A stretch of 64,000 nt of DNA, taken from NCBI GenBank assembly GCA_907163375.1, contig CAJQUW010015364.1, positions 124,001-188,000 on the forward strand. Reading direction: 5' to 3'. The notes under the pieces are model-generated. The model searched no databases. It worked only from the letters and a program-made list of their open reading frames with translations, and had not been told where the DNA came from. Every line of letters starts with the position of its first letter. Positions within the stretch are counted from its first letter, which is position 1. Positions 1 to 10,895 of the stretch are shown one piece after another. Both the position numbers and the translations under genes were made by a program. The stretch is from Prostheceraeus crozeri (Eukaryota > Platyhelminthes > Polycladida > Euryleptidae).

Positions 1-3
1 AAA

Positions 4-330
4 ATCTATTTCTAGAACTTCTGAAATTTATCTTGCCGAAATAAGTCCCATGCGCCAGACTCAACGTTGACGCTCCAGTGCGCGAGATGGCGGATGCATT
101 CGTAGAATTTCTGAAATTAGGCTTGCTGAAAACAGTGCCAAGCACACTAGACTAGAGGTTGACGCGTAAGACGCAACATCTATTTTTGAAATTTCTGAAA
201 TCAGGCTTCTTGAAACCAGTGACAGACACGCCATACTCAACGTTGACGATACACTGCGACAGAAGTAAGATCTATTTCTAGAACTTCTGAAATTAGTCTT
301 GCCTCAATTGGTTCCACGCGCGCCAGACAA
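4..330. repeat. degenerate tandem satellite, about 4 units of 80-93 bp
   Basis: Four imperfect copies start near 4, 97, 176 and 267. Each opens with a block like ATCTATTTCTAGAACTTCTG followed by GAAATTAG-CTTGC and a GACTCAACGTTGACG-type block. Copies differ at many positions, so the array is old. No gene is visible in it. It may continue off the left edge of the window. Confidence 0.7.
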
Positions 331-1680
331 ATGATCAATTTTTAGTATTTCTGACGTTTTTCGCAGCAGAGCGCAGAGTACAGACGTGGTTCTCAGAAGT
401 GCGCCAGGTAGTCTGACGCACCACTGCATGGATTCCAGTTCGGCGGCGTGAACCATTCGACGAGGTTACGCAGTTTCAATTGTATGCGTCGGACACGAAC
501 TGGCATCGAGACAGTGGCGCGCCGGACCGCGACCGGATGGCAGGCTTCGGCGCACTGGCGTACTTGTTTTCAGGATTTCTTAATTGATCATTCATCTGGC
601 ACGCTAGAACTTCGGAAGAATCTGTAAATGAAAAACTCCGGCGTGTGTGGTGCACTACATATTTGAAATTCCATTCGGACTGAAACATTAAGCAGGTCGA
701 AAAGTGAACTTGAGGTATGTAAACTTAAGAGCTGCACCGACTTGTTTTTTATAATCCGAAAGTTCCGGGATTGCAATCCTTAATTACGCCGAAATAATCA
801 ACAATCATGTAATCGTGATTTGCCTACATAAACTTACCGGACGACATTCAAGGATGGTCAAATATTTATGCATCAACATTAGCCTATCACAGACCAGGGC
901 TATTTCTCACCTTTATTCTATAAGCAACATGCAAGAGCATAGAAAATTTGTGATGCTGATCAACTATGAAAAATTGCACTTCTAATATATAATCATAAAA
1001 TCACATGTGTAATGATAGAGGGATGCTTCTAGCAGCACTACAGGCAAAGGCAACTTCTACGACACACGCACCACCAATGGTGTAGTCGTAGTCTAAGGCG
1101 GGATAACGCCGTAATGCCACCTGTCTATCATTTTTTACAGCGCTTGCACAGAAAGAAATAATGATTTTTTCATTCGTTGAAAGTGTTTCACGGAATTCCA
1201 GGCAGCGTTACCTTCTGATAAATCTAGGACTGCAGCACTGCCACGCACGTGGTATGAATTATTCGCAAATTATCTAACTGAAGAATAATTTCAGAATGAC
1301 TATTTCACATGCGCAGATGGTTTCAAGGTCAGGTACCGGTACCTTAAGTTTAATTTTGACTTGTAAATTATTTCTTACAAAGACATCAGCACACATGGGC
1401 GTACTCCTTTAAACTGATTTCAGACAGGTAATTAGAAAACTTGTGAATAAACAATTTCAATGAAAAACGCATCAAATTGATAGGATCTATCACTTTGATT
1501 TGTCCTTGACACATTTCGGCGCCGAACCGAACAGCTGAAATTGCCATCAAAATCAGATGATGGCCATTCTAGTCCCAAATCGGATTTCTATGGTTATTAA
1601 CTTCAATATCTCCGGGATATAAGGGAATGATATCACCAATAGAAACATACTTCACATTTAATTCAAAAAACATTTACTTC
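331..1680. other. stretch without recognisable genes
   Basis: Both strands carry only short random-looking reading frames. I see no transposase, polymerase or RNA gene, no microsatellite and no clear terminal repeats. The polymerase part of Polinton 1 would be expected to continue leftwards into this stretch but does not, so the Polinton is truncated at about 1,690. Confidence 0.5.
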
Positions 1681-1728
1681 TATTAAATTTTTATTCTTTT
1701 TATGAAATTTTATTAACCTATTATAATC

Positions 1729-2166
1729 TTATGGAAATTCATCTAAGCCATCAGAGAGATCAAATTCATTTATATATTCTTCTTTATTATAATGACTTAG
1801 TCTTTCTTTGTGAGATTTTGCAGGATGTAAATGTGCTATAACACTCCACAGAAAACAATATTCATCTTCATTCTGTATGTTGATGATTTGTGGAGAACTG
1901 AAAGGAAGGGGTATGTAACTACCACCAGTATTATTTTTATATTTGTCAATTACTATTTTCTTAGATAGTATTGCAATAAATCTCCAACCAAATTCACGCA
2001 ACTGAGTTTCAGTTATAGCATCTTTTAATTTATTTATCATTGTTTCAAATATGGGTTGTATATCATTTACATTATGAATTTCTTGTGTCTGTGTAAAATG
2101 TCCCTGTACTATTTCTTCAGTCATTCCATCGGATCCAGTTTTTGTATAAAGTACTTCTACATTCAT
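1729..2166 (-). pseudogene. Polinton 1: fragment related to N-terminal region of protein-primed DNA polymerase B
   Basis: This 145-residue frame contains a block of the type SYIPLP followed some 15 residues later by NEDEYCFLWSVIAHLHP. Such blocks recur in the region before the exonuclease domain of Polinton-type family B DNA polymerases. Its position next to the zinc-finger gene matches the place of the polymerase in Polinton 2. The polymerase core itself is absent from this element. I treat it as a fossil part, not a working gene. Confidence 0.55.
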
Positions 2167-2681
2167 ATAACATTTGAAAGATTTTTTAAATATATTATAG
2201 AAGTTTGCTAATACATCATAAAAGTTTCATCGGTTTCATTATGTTCAACAGATTCATTAAATAAATATCTTATATCTGTTACAGCTTCGTCGGTTTTGTC
2301 AGTTTCATTAAATAAATATCTTATATCTGTTTCGGGCGAAGTACTAGAACCTTCGATTTCCCCAAAAAATCTTCACTATTAAAAACTTTTTTATATTCCG
2401 AATGTGAATAATCATCAAATATTTTTTCAACTTTTATATCAGTAGGTAATGTTCCTAGATAGTTTTTGTAATTATTCAATTTTGATATATTTCCTTCATC
2501 AGCTCGATCTACATTTTGTTAATGCATTTTACTTTTTAAATGAGATTGATAACTTCTTTTTGTTTGTAACTGTCTTTTACATAAGACACAATAAAACTTG
2601 GTATTTTTCCATTATTTATTTTTTAAGGAAAAAATTTGTGTTTTAATTTCAGATATAAATTTTAGATCGTATATAAAATTT
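2167..2681 (-). other. Polinton 1: decayed segment between two gene fragments
   Basis: The stretch holds no long frame on either strand. By synteny with Polinton 2 (52,051-52,620) it should derive from the polymerase N-terminal region. Short imperfect direct repeats around AATAAATATCTTATATCTGT (near 2,257-2,320) are visible. Confidence 0.4.
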
Positions 2682-3008
2682 TTAGATGAAGGCAGGAATA
2701 CTTAATTGTTGCAATGTTTTTAAATCATAGACTGTTAAATGTTCTTTATTAATTAACCACCATAAATTATTATATGTCAAAAATGCTTTGAAACTTCGCA
2801 AACAAAGTGGAAAATCATTTGTTTTAGTGTATTTTAATATACCGTGTTTTACTTTGTAATCTTTGACGAACTGCATATATTTTCGATGGTAATGAAATTT
2901 AACTTCTTGTTTAGGTGTAAGAGGATTTGTAGGATGACGATAATTTTTATTATATATTCCACGTTCAGCATCTATTAATATATTCAAATCTTTATCATAT
3001 ACTTGCAT
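2682..3008 (-). CDS. Polinton 1: conserved short protein preceding the polymerase
   Basis: This 108-residue frame is closely related to the frame at 51,688-52,047 of Polinton 2. Both share a long block around KYMQFVKDYK, then FPLCLRSF and YNNLWWLI-KEHLTVYDL. The conserved tryptophan pair and basic patches suggest a folded domain. The family function is not known to me. It lies between the zinc-finger gene and the polymerase region in both elements, so it may be the N-terminal module of the polymerase or a replication accessory protein. That role is inferred from position only. Confidence 0.55.
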   Translation of the reverse strand: MQVYDKDLNILIDAERGIYNKNYRHPTNPLTPKQEVKFHYHRKYMQFVKDYKVKHGILKYTKTNDFPLCLRSFKAFLTYNNLWWLINKEHLTVYDLKTLQQLSIPAFI

Positions 3009-3190
3009 TTGCTCAATTATAGATTAGGAGAAAGTGTTAAATGTCGCGGAAATTTTTTCTTCAATATAATTTTTTTGACAACCTCTACACTTTAGTTTGC
3101 TTTTAAACAATCCTTATACTGATATCCACTATCATAGAACTCTGACTTAAGTTTCATAATTTGGCACATTTGTACATTGTCTTGTAGAAT

Positions 3191-3943
3191 TTATCCAAGA
3201 ATTATAATGATTAGTAATTCCTTGACTTGTAAAATATTACATTTACGACATAGCTGATCTTTCATTTTATATTTTATTTTATCTTTTTTAGCCTCCTCTG
3301 GTTGCTCACATGATTTTAAATGAAGTGCAGAATTTTTAGACGTTATATTTTTATTACAACCAGAACATATTTTTTTCGTATTACATTGCACAGATTGTCG
3401 TGCATCCATAGATTGTCTTGCCTCCATAGATTGTCGTGCATCCATAGATTGCCTAGCTTGAAGAATTTTATTTTTTTGTGGCAAGTGAACTTTCTGATTT
3501 CGATCTACATGATTATTTGGAACTATATGATTATTCTGTACTAGATGATTATTTGGACCTACATGATTATTCTGTACTAGATGATTATTTGGAACTAAAT
3601 AATTATTTTTTGGACCTACGGTATTTTTTCTAGCTGTATAAAGATTTTGTCCTTGTTGAGGTATAAACAAATGTTGTAATTGTTGAATGTTTGACATAGG
3701 TTGAATTTCTTGAACAGGTTGCATGTTTTGACCTTCTTGAGGTATAAACAATTTTTTTAATTGTTGTGATTGACGAATGTATTGCTTATATGTTATAGGT
3801 AGTAATTGTTGCATACTTGACATAGGTTGCATATTTTGTTGAGATTGTTCTATAAGTTGACCATATGGTGTATATTTCATATGTGAATATAAGAACGCTT
3901 GATTTGTAAAACGCATTTTACAAATTTGACACTTTTGACTCAT
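3191..3943 (-). CDS. Polinton 1: zinc-finger protein with internal short repeats
   Basis: The 250-residue frame begins with a C2H2-like finger (CQICKMRF, then SHM near residue 20). A long Q/M/P-rich stretch follows. Next come repeats of the form NNHLVQ/NNHVGP (residues about 115-143) and of the form ARQSMD (four copies, about 165-187). A second finger has the pattern CSGC-x-N-K-N then LHLKSC. A third cysteine pair, CRKCN, lies near the end. Polinton 2 has a counterpart at 50,615-51,255 with different repeats between the fingers. It could be a DNA-binding early gene product. The gene diverges from the fibre-like gene at 3,981, leaving a short shared promoter region. Confidence 0.55.
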   Translation of the reverse strand: MSQKCQICKMRFTNQAFLYSHMKYTPYGQLIEQSQQNMQPMSSMQQLLPITYKQYIRQSQQLKKLFIPQEGQNMQPVQEIQPMSNIQQLQHLFIPQQGQNLYTARKNTVGPKNNYLVPNNHLVQNNHVGPNNHLVQNNHIVPNNHVDRNQKVHLPQKNKILQARQSMDARQSMEARQSMDARQSVQCNTKKICSGCNKNITSKNSALHLKSCEQPEEAKKDKIKYKMKDQLCRKCNILQVKELLIIIILG

Positions 3944-3980
3944 TCTTATTAGAAAAAAATTACTTTTTTATTGTTAAAAA

Positions 3981-4855
3981 ATGATGTTACCAAATGTTGG
4001 TGGAGGTGCATATATCCCGAATAATCGAGAATCAGAAATAGAAATAGAAAATTATATTATGAAAACTGGAGACGTTTTATCTGGTCCATTGCATCTTTCT
4101 ATTCTTCTGCAACAAAATACAGAGTTAACAAATAAACAATATGTTGATACACAAATCAATGACTTAAAAGAAAAACATATAAACAATGCTTTGGTTCCAC
4201 TGATGAATGAATTAAAGTTGCTAAAACTTAATGACAAATCATTAAAGGAAAAATTGTTAAAACTTGATAAAAAGGATAAAGAGCTAGAAGTAAATATAGC
4301 AAAAATTTTAAAAAAAATTTCAGAACAATCAAAAATTTTAATATTACTTTCTATAAAGTTAAAATCTGCAGTGATTAAAAATAAACATCAGATACACTTA
4401 TTGAAAGAACAATTAGAAAATGAATTAGAAAAACTTCCTAAAAAAATTTTTAAACATTTAAATAAGTTACAGGCTACATTCCAAAAAAGTGTTGATGAAT
4501 TAAGTTCTAAAATTACTCAACAAATAAGAAAGTTAAATAGAATAATAAATGAAGTAAACTCACTTAATCAAAAAGTTGATAAAATGAAGACTTTTAAAAT
4601 CAATTTAGAAAATGAATTAAAGAAAAATTATAAAGGAAATAAAGAACAGTTAAATACTGTTAAAATTCAGTTAGATGTTCTTAAAATTAAGTTGAAGGCT
4701 CTTAAAACGGATTTAAAGATGAATCAGCAGAGAATGTAAGTTAATAGAAAAGAAATTAAAATACATCACACGCTGCTTAACGCAATAGAGAAAGTGGAAA
4801 AGCAAATTAATAAAGTTATCACGCGGTTGTTGTCCATTCACAAACGTAAATCTTA
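3981..4855 (+). CDS. Polinton 1: fibre-like coiled-coil protein
   Basis: The N-terminus reads LPNVGGGAYIPNN, then MKTGDVLSGPLHLS, then NTELTNKQYVD within about 60 residues. The pattern GD-x-L-x-GPL followed by NK-YVD resembles the repeat found at the start of many phage tail-fibre proteins. A long lysine- and leucine-rich region follows with heptad spacing typical of a parallel coiled coil. The Polinton 2 counterpart is at 49,759-50,600 and is about 80% identical in the N-terminal block. I infer a trimeric fibre or spike-like role; this is not established. The element is a fossil and this part may be broken near its 3' end. Confidence 0.5.
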
Positions 4856-4972
4856 ATAATAAACGTTAACAATTTTTCTCAAAAGTCAAATTTAATCCTA
4901 AAAAATGCCTATAATTTATAAACACAATCTTAACATTTTGCTTCAAATAAAAAAATTGCCCATGAACCATCT

Positions 4973-5345
4973 ATGAAACTTGTTTACCATTATAGCAATG
5001 TAGAAACTATTCAAAAAGAAGGAGATGGTATATTTTCTGGCATCAGTGATAATATAGGAAGCATCGTTAATGTTATTAAAAATAATAAAGATTTGATTAC
5101 ATCTGCTGCAAAAGGAGCAACTGCTATAGGTAGTACAACTAGTGTAATATCAAATGCTGTCAAGTCTCAAAACGAATTAAAACAACTAGAAAGTATTCGT
5201 TAACTTAAGAATGATTCTGAAGAACTAAAAAATTTAAAAAACTCTCAGAGGAAACAAAAAACAAAATTGCTAACATAGCAGCTGATAGTAAACATGAGGA
5301 GAAATCAATTGAAGAAATAAGAGGTAACGGTTTAGCAAAATTCTA
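4973..5345 (+). pseudogene. Polinton 1: small structural-type protein, broken
   Basis: The region corresponds to the 144-residue frame at 49,192-49,626 of Polinton 2. It shares the start KLVYHYSNVETIQKEG, a small-residue helix around AAKGATAIGS and the C-terminal EEIRGNGLAKF. The glycine/alanine-rich helix and basic C-terminal part resemble small membrane-active minor capsid proteins of related viruses, but I cannot assign a family. It sits directly upstream of the capsid gene. The gene is broken. Confidence 0.45.
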
Positions 5346-5504
5346 AAATATATTCTAAAAAGGAATCCTAAGAAAATTACTTTCAGAGAAAAAACAAAAA
5401 AGTCAAATTATTTTTTGTAAAAATGTCTTCGCTCATTGAAAGTAAATTTAGATTAGACGATCGTCAGTTATAATCAAAAAAAGAATGATTACATAAGAAT
5501 TGCT

Positions 5505-6750
5505 ATGAATCTCGGATCTTCTAGTAGAGTAAATACTGGAGGATATTTAATCTTTGAAGTTGATAATCAACAAAGCTATATTTATATTTACCTGATTCCT
5601 TTTTACAATGTGAATATTCTTTATATAGTGATGCCAATATTACAACACCATTACCAGATACCGATAATATTGCATTAGAGAATAATTTCTTTCCAAGATT
5701 ATTTACACAAATGCGTTTAGATGCTGCAACTCAAAATATAGAAATAATAAGTGATTCTCCAGGTGTAATTGATACACTGCTTAGATTTGCAACAATTGGT
5801 GAAAACAATGAAAAGCATGAAATCGAAGGATGGTTTCCAGATAATAATGATGGTATAATTGTTGATGATTTAACTCACGCTGGAAAAGACGCTGCAGGAA
5901 TTGCGGAAGATGTAAAAAACATTGCAAATCATTTAAATAAAACAAATAATACTGCATATAAAGAAAAACGTGTTTTTAACAAGATAAGTAAACAGACAGT
6001 AAATTGGTCATTGTCTCCATTATTCGGATAATTAGATTATGATAAAATATTATATCAATTAAAATTTAAATTAATAATTCATCGCACAGCAAATAATGAA
6101 TTAATCTTTTATGGTAAGACTGGAAAAAAGCATATTTAAAAATTGATAGACTTGAGTGGTGGATAAAACATATTACTCTTAGTTTACAGGTTGAATCAAC
6201 TACTGCAAAAAGGATAAACACTAACAAACTAATGCCAGTAAATTTTCTAAACCGTACTGCTGGTTCTGTAACTTTTTCTGAACAAAGATTTAATTGGCAT
6301 TTTACTGGAACTTCGAATACTCCAAGATATTTATTACAAACTTTACAAAAAAATGATTCTCCAAGTTTTGATAAGAACAACAATCTTTTCCATATTAACA
6401 CAATTCGAAGTTTACAAGTTGCTTTAACTCAAACCCGATATCCTATTGATTCATTAAGATTCGATGATACCAATAATCAATTTATGGAAGGATATGATGC
6501 TTATAGAAATATCTGTATAGAATTTGGAGTTGAACCACAATTAACTCCTGGAGATTGGAGACATTTATATCCAGTTTTCTGTTTCGATTTAAGTGCACAA
6601 TCTGAAGATATTGTTAAAAATGGTTGTGATGTAACAATTAATATTGAAAAGAAAGATTCCACAACTTCATTAATGGCTTATGGTTTACTGCTAGAAGATG
6701 TAAAATATTCTATTGAAATTCTTAATGGAAAGATGGTTAGGATAGGTTAA
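5505..6750 (+). pseudogene. Polinton 1: major capsid protein region, broken
   Basis: The region encodes pieces matching the Polinton 2 capsid gene at 47,792-49,039. Examples are RLDAATQNIEIISDSPG, IEGWFPDNNDG, VTFSEQRFNWHF and the C-terminal block GDWRHLYPVFCFDL followed by CDVTINIEKK. This is the Polinton double-jelly-roll major capsid family. The gene carries a few breaks. It lies between two small structural-type genes in the same orientation, as expected for a late gene block. Confidence 0.6.
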
Positions 6751-6805
6751 TTAAATTTTTTTGGTAACCTAAAATTTGTTCCTAACTTAAAATTTTTTAT
6801 TAAAA

Positions 6806-7290
6806 ATGTCCCACGCGAAAAGTAATAATAAAACTGTTGAATTAAAACTACGTAACATTGTTGACAAAAATACACCTAAAACTATTAAGATTAACAAAAA
6901 GAAATATTACATAGGTAAAGCAATGATAGAGAATATTAGATTACAAGAAGAAAAGAATGGTGTAATTCTTCCATTAATTTCTCTAATAATAGGAGGTTTA
7001 GCAGCAGCAGGAAGTGTAGCAGGTGGGACAGCTGGTATTGTCCACGCAGCAAATTAAAAATATATCAGAGAAGGCAGCATTAGAAGAACAAAAACGTCAT
7101 AATAGAGAGTTGGAGAAAGTTGCTAGGGGTGAGGGAGTAGTAGATAATTTTATTAGTAAATTAAATTTAGTTGATGAAGGAAAAGAGTTCCTAAAAACAT
7201 TCTACATAATGTTGATGATTTAAAAGAATAGAAATAAAAGAAGCTAAAGATGGTTCTGGAATATATCTAAGCCCTAGTATGATTAGATAA
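6806..7290 (+). pseudogene. Polinton 1: small hydrophobic capsid-associated type protein, broken
   Basis: The start TVELKLRNIVDKNTPKTI and the later glycine/alanine-rich segment IIGGLAAAGSVAGGTAGI match the 157-residue protein at 47,261-47,734 in Polinton 2. The hydrophobic segment could be a membrane helix. A charged, helical C-terminal half follows (EEQKRHNRELEK, then a short GSG-type tail). Similar small proteins are encoded beside the capsid gene in other Polintons. Their role is not established. The gene is broken. Confidence 0.5.
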
Positions 7291-7368
7291 ATATATTTTG
7301 TGATAAATATATTTTTATAATGTTATAAATATGTTGTTATTGAGTTATAAATATTTTTTATCTTTAAA

Positions 7369-7850
7369 ATGTATTCTACAAATTCTACAAATCGCATAAA
7401 ATCCGAAAATTTAATTAAATTAAAAATTGCTAATTTAGATTTATTGAATTATCTATTAATCGTACATTCTGGCCATCGGCTGCACACCGGAGGTAACATA
7501 CAAAAAACATTAGAAAACTTTCCAGGATTTATTTGGAGTAAATATTCAAAAGAAAAACATCTTCCCGGTCATTCATATACCGGTCCAGGAACTCGATTAG
7601 ATATAAGACTAGATGAGAATAATAATCCAAAACCAGGTGAAAAACCAATAAACAGAGTTGATGCAGCAGCTTATAGACACGATTTAGCTTATCGAAATCA
7701 TGACCTAAAATCTCGTCATGAAGCTGATAGGAAAATGATAGAAGAATTGTATAATATTCAAAATCCTTCCTTTAGAGAAAGAATTGAAAGAATGTTCGTA
7801 AAGAAAGCATTACAAGCTAAAATATTGTTCGGTCAGGGTTTAGACAAAAC
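7369..7850 (+). CDS. Polinton 1: phospholipase A2-like domain upstream of integrase
   Basis: A PLA2-like core is visible: a calcium-loop type motif YTGPGTRLD near residue 70, then NRVDAAAYRHDLAYRNHD near residues 100-120, with the HD-x-AY catalytic signature. The same pattern defines the PLA2 domain in parvovirus VP1 and PLA2-like domains noted in Polintons. The expected activity would be lipid hydrolysis during entry or exit; this is inference. The domain lies directly before the integrase, and the Polinton 2 counterpart is at 46,870-47,244. Confidence 0.65.
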
Positions 7851-7859
7851 TCATAACAC

Positions 7860-8660
7860 TGACACCTACGCGTCCGAAATTCATAAAGAATATAGAATGC
7901 CGAAATATCTATTGAGGGTAAAAGTATTTAATAAAGATGATGTTTTGAGTGCTTATCTCTTTCATATGCCAAATGAAAGGGACTACAAATACGCATTGAT
8001 AGAGTAGTATAGATTTGTATACTAGATACGCTTGGGTGAAGCCATTAAAAAATAAAAGTGGTTTATCAGTTAAATATGCGTTTGAAGAAATATTCAAAGA
8101 AAGTAATAGAAAGCCAAAAAAATTGTTTGTTGACAAAGGCTCTGTATTTTACATTAGAAATGTCAAGCCACTATTTGAAACTGTTTATTCCACAGAAAAT
8201 GCTGAAAAAACTGTAGTAATAGAAAGGTTTAATAGAACGTTAAAAAGTAAATTATTTAAGAAATTTACAGAACAAGGTAATCAGAAATGGTTAAAAATAT
8301 TACCAGGAATTGTTGATGATTATAACAATAAGATCCATTCAAGTATTGAAGAAACTCCAAATAATGCCTCTGAAAATCCAGATTTGATAAGAAAGAAGAT
8401 ATTTGAAAATAATAATGGGAATGAAAGTAATGTTAATTTACAAAAGCGTAAGCCGAAATTTAAAATTGGAGATAGAGTTAGAATATTTAAATATGAAAAT
8501 AAATTTGAAAAAGGTTTTGTTGGTTGTTGGACTTAAGAAATATTTGAAGTATGTTAAATAAATCAAACTTATCCGATTACTTATGAAATTAAAGATTTAG
8601 ATAATGAGGAAATCAAAGGTAGATTTTATGAAAATGAATTACAAAAGACTGAATTTTAAT
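7860..8660 (+). pseudogene. Polinton 1: retroviral-type integrase region, broken
   Basis: The region encodes parts of an rve-type integrase. These include the block before the catalytic core (HKEYRMPKYLLRVKV), the core segment ending in ERFNRTLKSKLFKKF, and a C-terminal basic, chromo/SH3-like part (KFKIGDRVRIFKYENKFEKGF). This is the cellular-type integrase of Polintons, which inserts the element into DNA. The gene is broken. It converges with the protease gene at 8,656. Confidence 0.65.
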
Positions 8661-9129
8661 TACAAGTATCCTTTAGCTCCAACATAATATCAAGAAATGG
8701 TACTACTTTTTGCAATTTATGTAAAACGTAAATACATAATTGTCCACAGTAAGTTGTTCCTGGTTTTTGAATTTGAAATGTACTGTATGTTCCATTACCA
8801 AGTAATTCTTTGACTTCATTTGTAGGGGGAAGTCCGTATGATTCGAAATAATAGTTTTCTACATTATCAGTATTCCTTCTCCCCGTAGACCAATGTGCTC
8901 CTTTTTGTTCTGGCGTGTGGAGATTTGTTACAAAATTCATTTCAGGTACATCTTTCATCAACTGCAATTCATCTCTCATTAACACGTGAAAATTTTTTAT
9001 TCCTAATTGATTTGCGATCTTATTTAAATCGAAATTTGTAGTTGTTTGTTTGTCGTATAATTCAAAGAACTCGGTTATGCAAGACATTTTAGAATAAAAA
9101 AAATTCTCAAAAGAATTGGCGTGTAGCAT
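8656..9129 (-). CDS. Polinton 1: adenovirus-type cysteine protease
   Basis: The frame resembles the 141-residue protease of Polinton 2 at 45,557-45,982. The His segment GAHWS, the acidic segment YYFESYGLPP and the Gln/Cys segment TTYCGQLCIYVL are all present in family order. This family matures capsid proteins. Its start may lie inside the frame, because Polinton 2 starts at a Met equivalent to about residue 15. It is read opposite to the integrase. Confidence 0.7.
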   Translation of the reverse strand: MLHANSFENFFYSKMSCITEFFELYDKQTTTNFDLNKIANQLGIKNFHVLMRDELQLMKDVPEMNFVTNLHTPEQKGAHWSTGRRNTDNVENYYFESYGLPPTNEVKELLGNGTYSTFQIQKPGTTYCGQLCIYVLHKLQKVVPFLDIMLELKDTCN

Positions 9130-9316
9130 CTGCTAAAATTGTGACAGCTGATAGGGGTGAGGCAAATCACAGACAATAGCGCATAATGCGGGTTGTGAAA
9201 TCTCATTCACACTATGGGAACAAAAGAACAAGCACAATCTAGACACAATAGACATATGAGAGAGAGAGAGGATAAATGAATGAATGAATGAGCATTTCTC
9301 TTCATTTTAGTTTCCA
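9130..9316. other. Polinton 1 non-coding segment with GA and TGAA microsatellites
   Basis: The segment holds a short (GA)n run near 9,258-9,272 and (TGAA)n near 9,277-9,292, then the left copy of the LINE target duplication at 9,317-9,328. No gene is seen. Confidence 0.5.
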
Positions 9317-9328
9317 TAACAATAATTC
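9317..9328. repeat. left 12-bp target-site duplication of the RTE LINE
   Basis: TAACAATAATTC here is repeated exactly at 15,099-15,110, immediately after the (AAACT)-rich tail of the LINE. Together they mark the element ends. Confidence 0.8.
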
Positions 9329-9561
9329 CTTGTGGCGACGAAGATCGATGAGCCACAAGCATCAGTAACTACCAGCTTAAACTCCGACTCAACCCCAACA
9401 AATCCAGGGAGCGTCTGCTCAGTATCTGACGGCGACCTGGTCGGTCAAACCTCTGCGTCTGACGGCATCCATCGGCAAGTTTGTACTGGTTTGTTCGGTT
9501 TTCGTACTCTCCGAAACCTGCCCCTCAGAGTACCCGACTCTTCAAACGGCTGCGGAAGGCA

Positions 9562-10691
9562 ATGGAAAACCACCGCAGTATCTTGCCACTGAACCCTATG
9601 GAGATGAATCACAACTACAGTTATCACGTAGACGACGTTAATGGGAACTCGACCATGCTCGTTGATCCCTCGTCCGGTAGGCGTCCCTATGGAAGACAGG
9701 TAGGACCCGACCGTCAGGAAGCTACTGTCAAGCACAAGCATAAGAAGAAAACAAAGAAGAAGTTGAAAGAGAAACAGCTAGCAATTGGTACTTGGAATGT
9801 ACGTACTATGAAGGATGCAGGAAAACTCTATGCCCTGATCAAAGAACTCGAAGTATTGAATCTGGATGTTCTGGGAATCTCAGAAACGCGGTGGAGCGGA
9901 AGCGGTAAATTCGATTGTTTGGATAGCACTATCATGTACAGTGGTACAGAGGAGCGAACTGGCCTAAGTGGTGTAGCAATTATAGTTCGAGGTAAAGCCC
10001 GGAAAAGTGTGATTAGTTTCAACCCCATCTCGGACCGTATACTCGTTGTGAAGTTTTGCACCAAGCCTGTGCCCACAACTGTAATACAGGTTTATGCTCC
10101 TACAACTAGTCACGATGATGAAGTTGTTGACCTCTTCTATGAGAAATTGCAATCAGCAGTTGAACAAGTAAAGAGTCGAGAGATCTGCATCCTGATGGGC
10201 GATTTCAATGCGAAGGTGGTGAAGGAGACGAACCTTCTGCTGGAATTGGTCGCTTCGGTTTGGGAATTCGAAACGAGAGAGGTCAACGGTTAGCAGATTT
10301 CTCTACAGCAAACAATCTTTGCATTTTGAATACGCAGTTTAGCCATCACAAGCGTCGACGATTCACGTGGACATCTCCAGTCCAAAGCACCCGGAATCAA
10401 ATCGATTATATGATGATAAATAAGAAATGGTGCAACAATGTACTTGATGCCAGAACTAAACCAAGTGCAGACTGTGATACCGATCACAAATTGGCCTTTT
10501 AAAAGGTTCAATTGAAAGCATTCAGTGTGAAAAGAAGTAGTCAACCATTCCGTTTCAACTTGAATAAACTGAACGATTCCGAAGTCCGGGATCAATACGT
10601 AACAGAAACGAACAACCGATTTGCAGCACTATTGGAGACAGATACTACGGAGATGGAGCCGAATGATCTCTGGTCAAACATAGCTGATACC
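9562..10691 (+). pseudogene. RTE LINE: APE-type endonuclease part
   Basis: From the first Met at 9,562 the frame carries a basic region (HKHKKKTKKKLKEKQ) and then the APE nuclease core: IGTWNVRTM, LGISETRWSGSGKFD, ILMGDFNAKV and, after a frameshift, RFTWTSPVQSTRNQIDYMM and CDTDHK. Order and spacing fit the endonucleases of RTE and CR1-type LINEs that nick target DNA. The reading frame shifts once near 10,220-10,250, and a TAA lies at 10,500-10,502. The piggyBac target TTAA (10,692) lies inside the linker between endonuclease and reverse transcriptase. Confidence 0.8.
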
Positions 10692-10695
10692 TTAA
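10692..10695. repeat. left TTAA target duplication of piggyBac
   Basis: TTAA precedes the terminal CCCT of the transposon. The matching TTAA is at 13,117-13,120. TTAA is the known piggyBac target. Confidence 0.9.
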
Positions 10696-10738
10696 CCCTC
10701 TGATGATTGTAAAAATACTACCCTGTTTATGTTTTTAT

Positions 10739-10755
10739 GGGGTCCAATGGACCCC
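10739..10755. repeat. piggyBac subterminal palindrome, copy 1
   Basis: GGGGTCCAATGGACCCC is an inverted repeat around its central base. The same 17-mer recurs at 13,085-13,101, and with one central change at 12,905-12,921. Subterminal inverted repeats are known transposase contact sites in piggyBac elements, so these are likely binding sites. Confidence 0.75.
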
Positions 10756-10895
10756 AACCAGAAATACCTGTGTTTGCACAAAAGTTTTCGGAAAGTTCAA
10801 TAATATTAGTAAATTTTCTCAAATTCAACCTTTGATTACTCTAATATACCGTTTCTACTGGCAATATAAAAGAATAGGGTCATCGATCAACTGTT

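Noticed and set aside
2449-2646. Plus-strand hydrophobic frame in Polinton 1
   Set aside because: It is antisense to decayed polymerase-region sequence; its composition reflects A/T richness.
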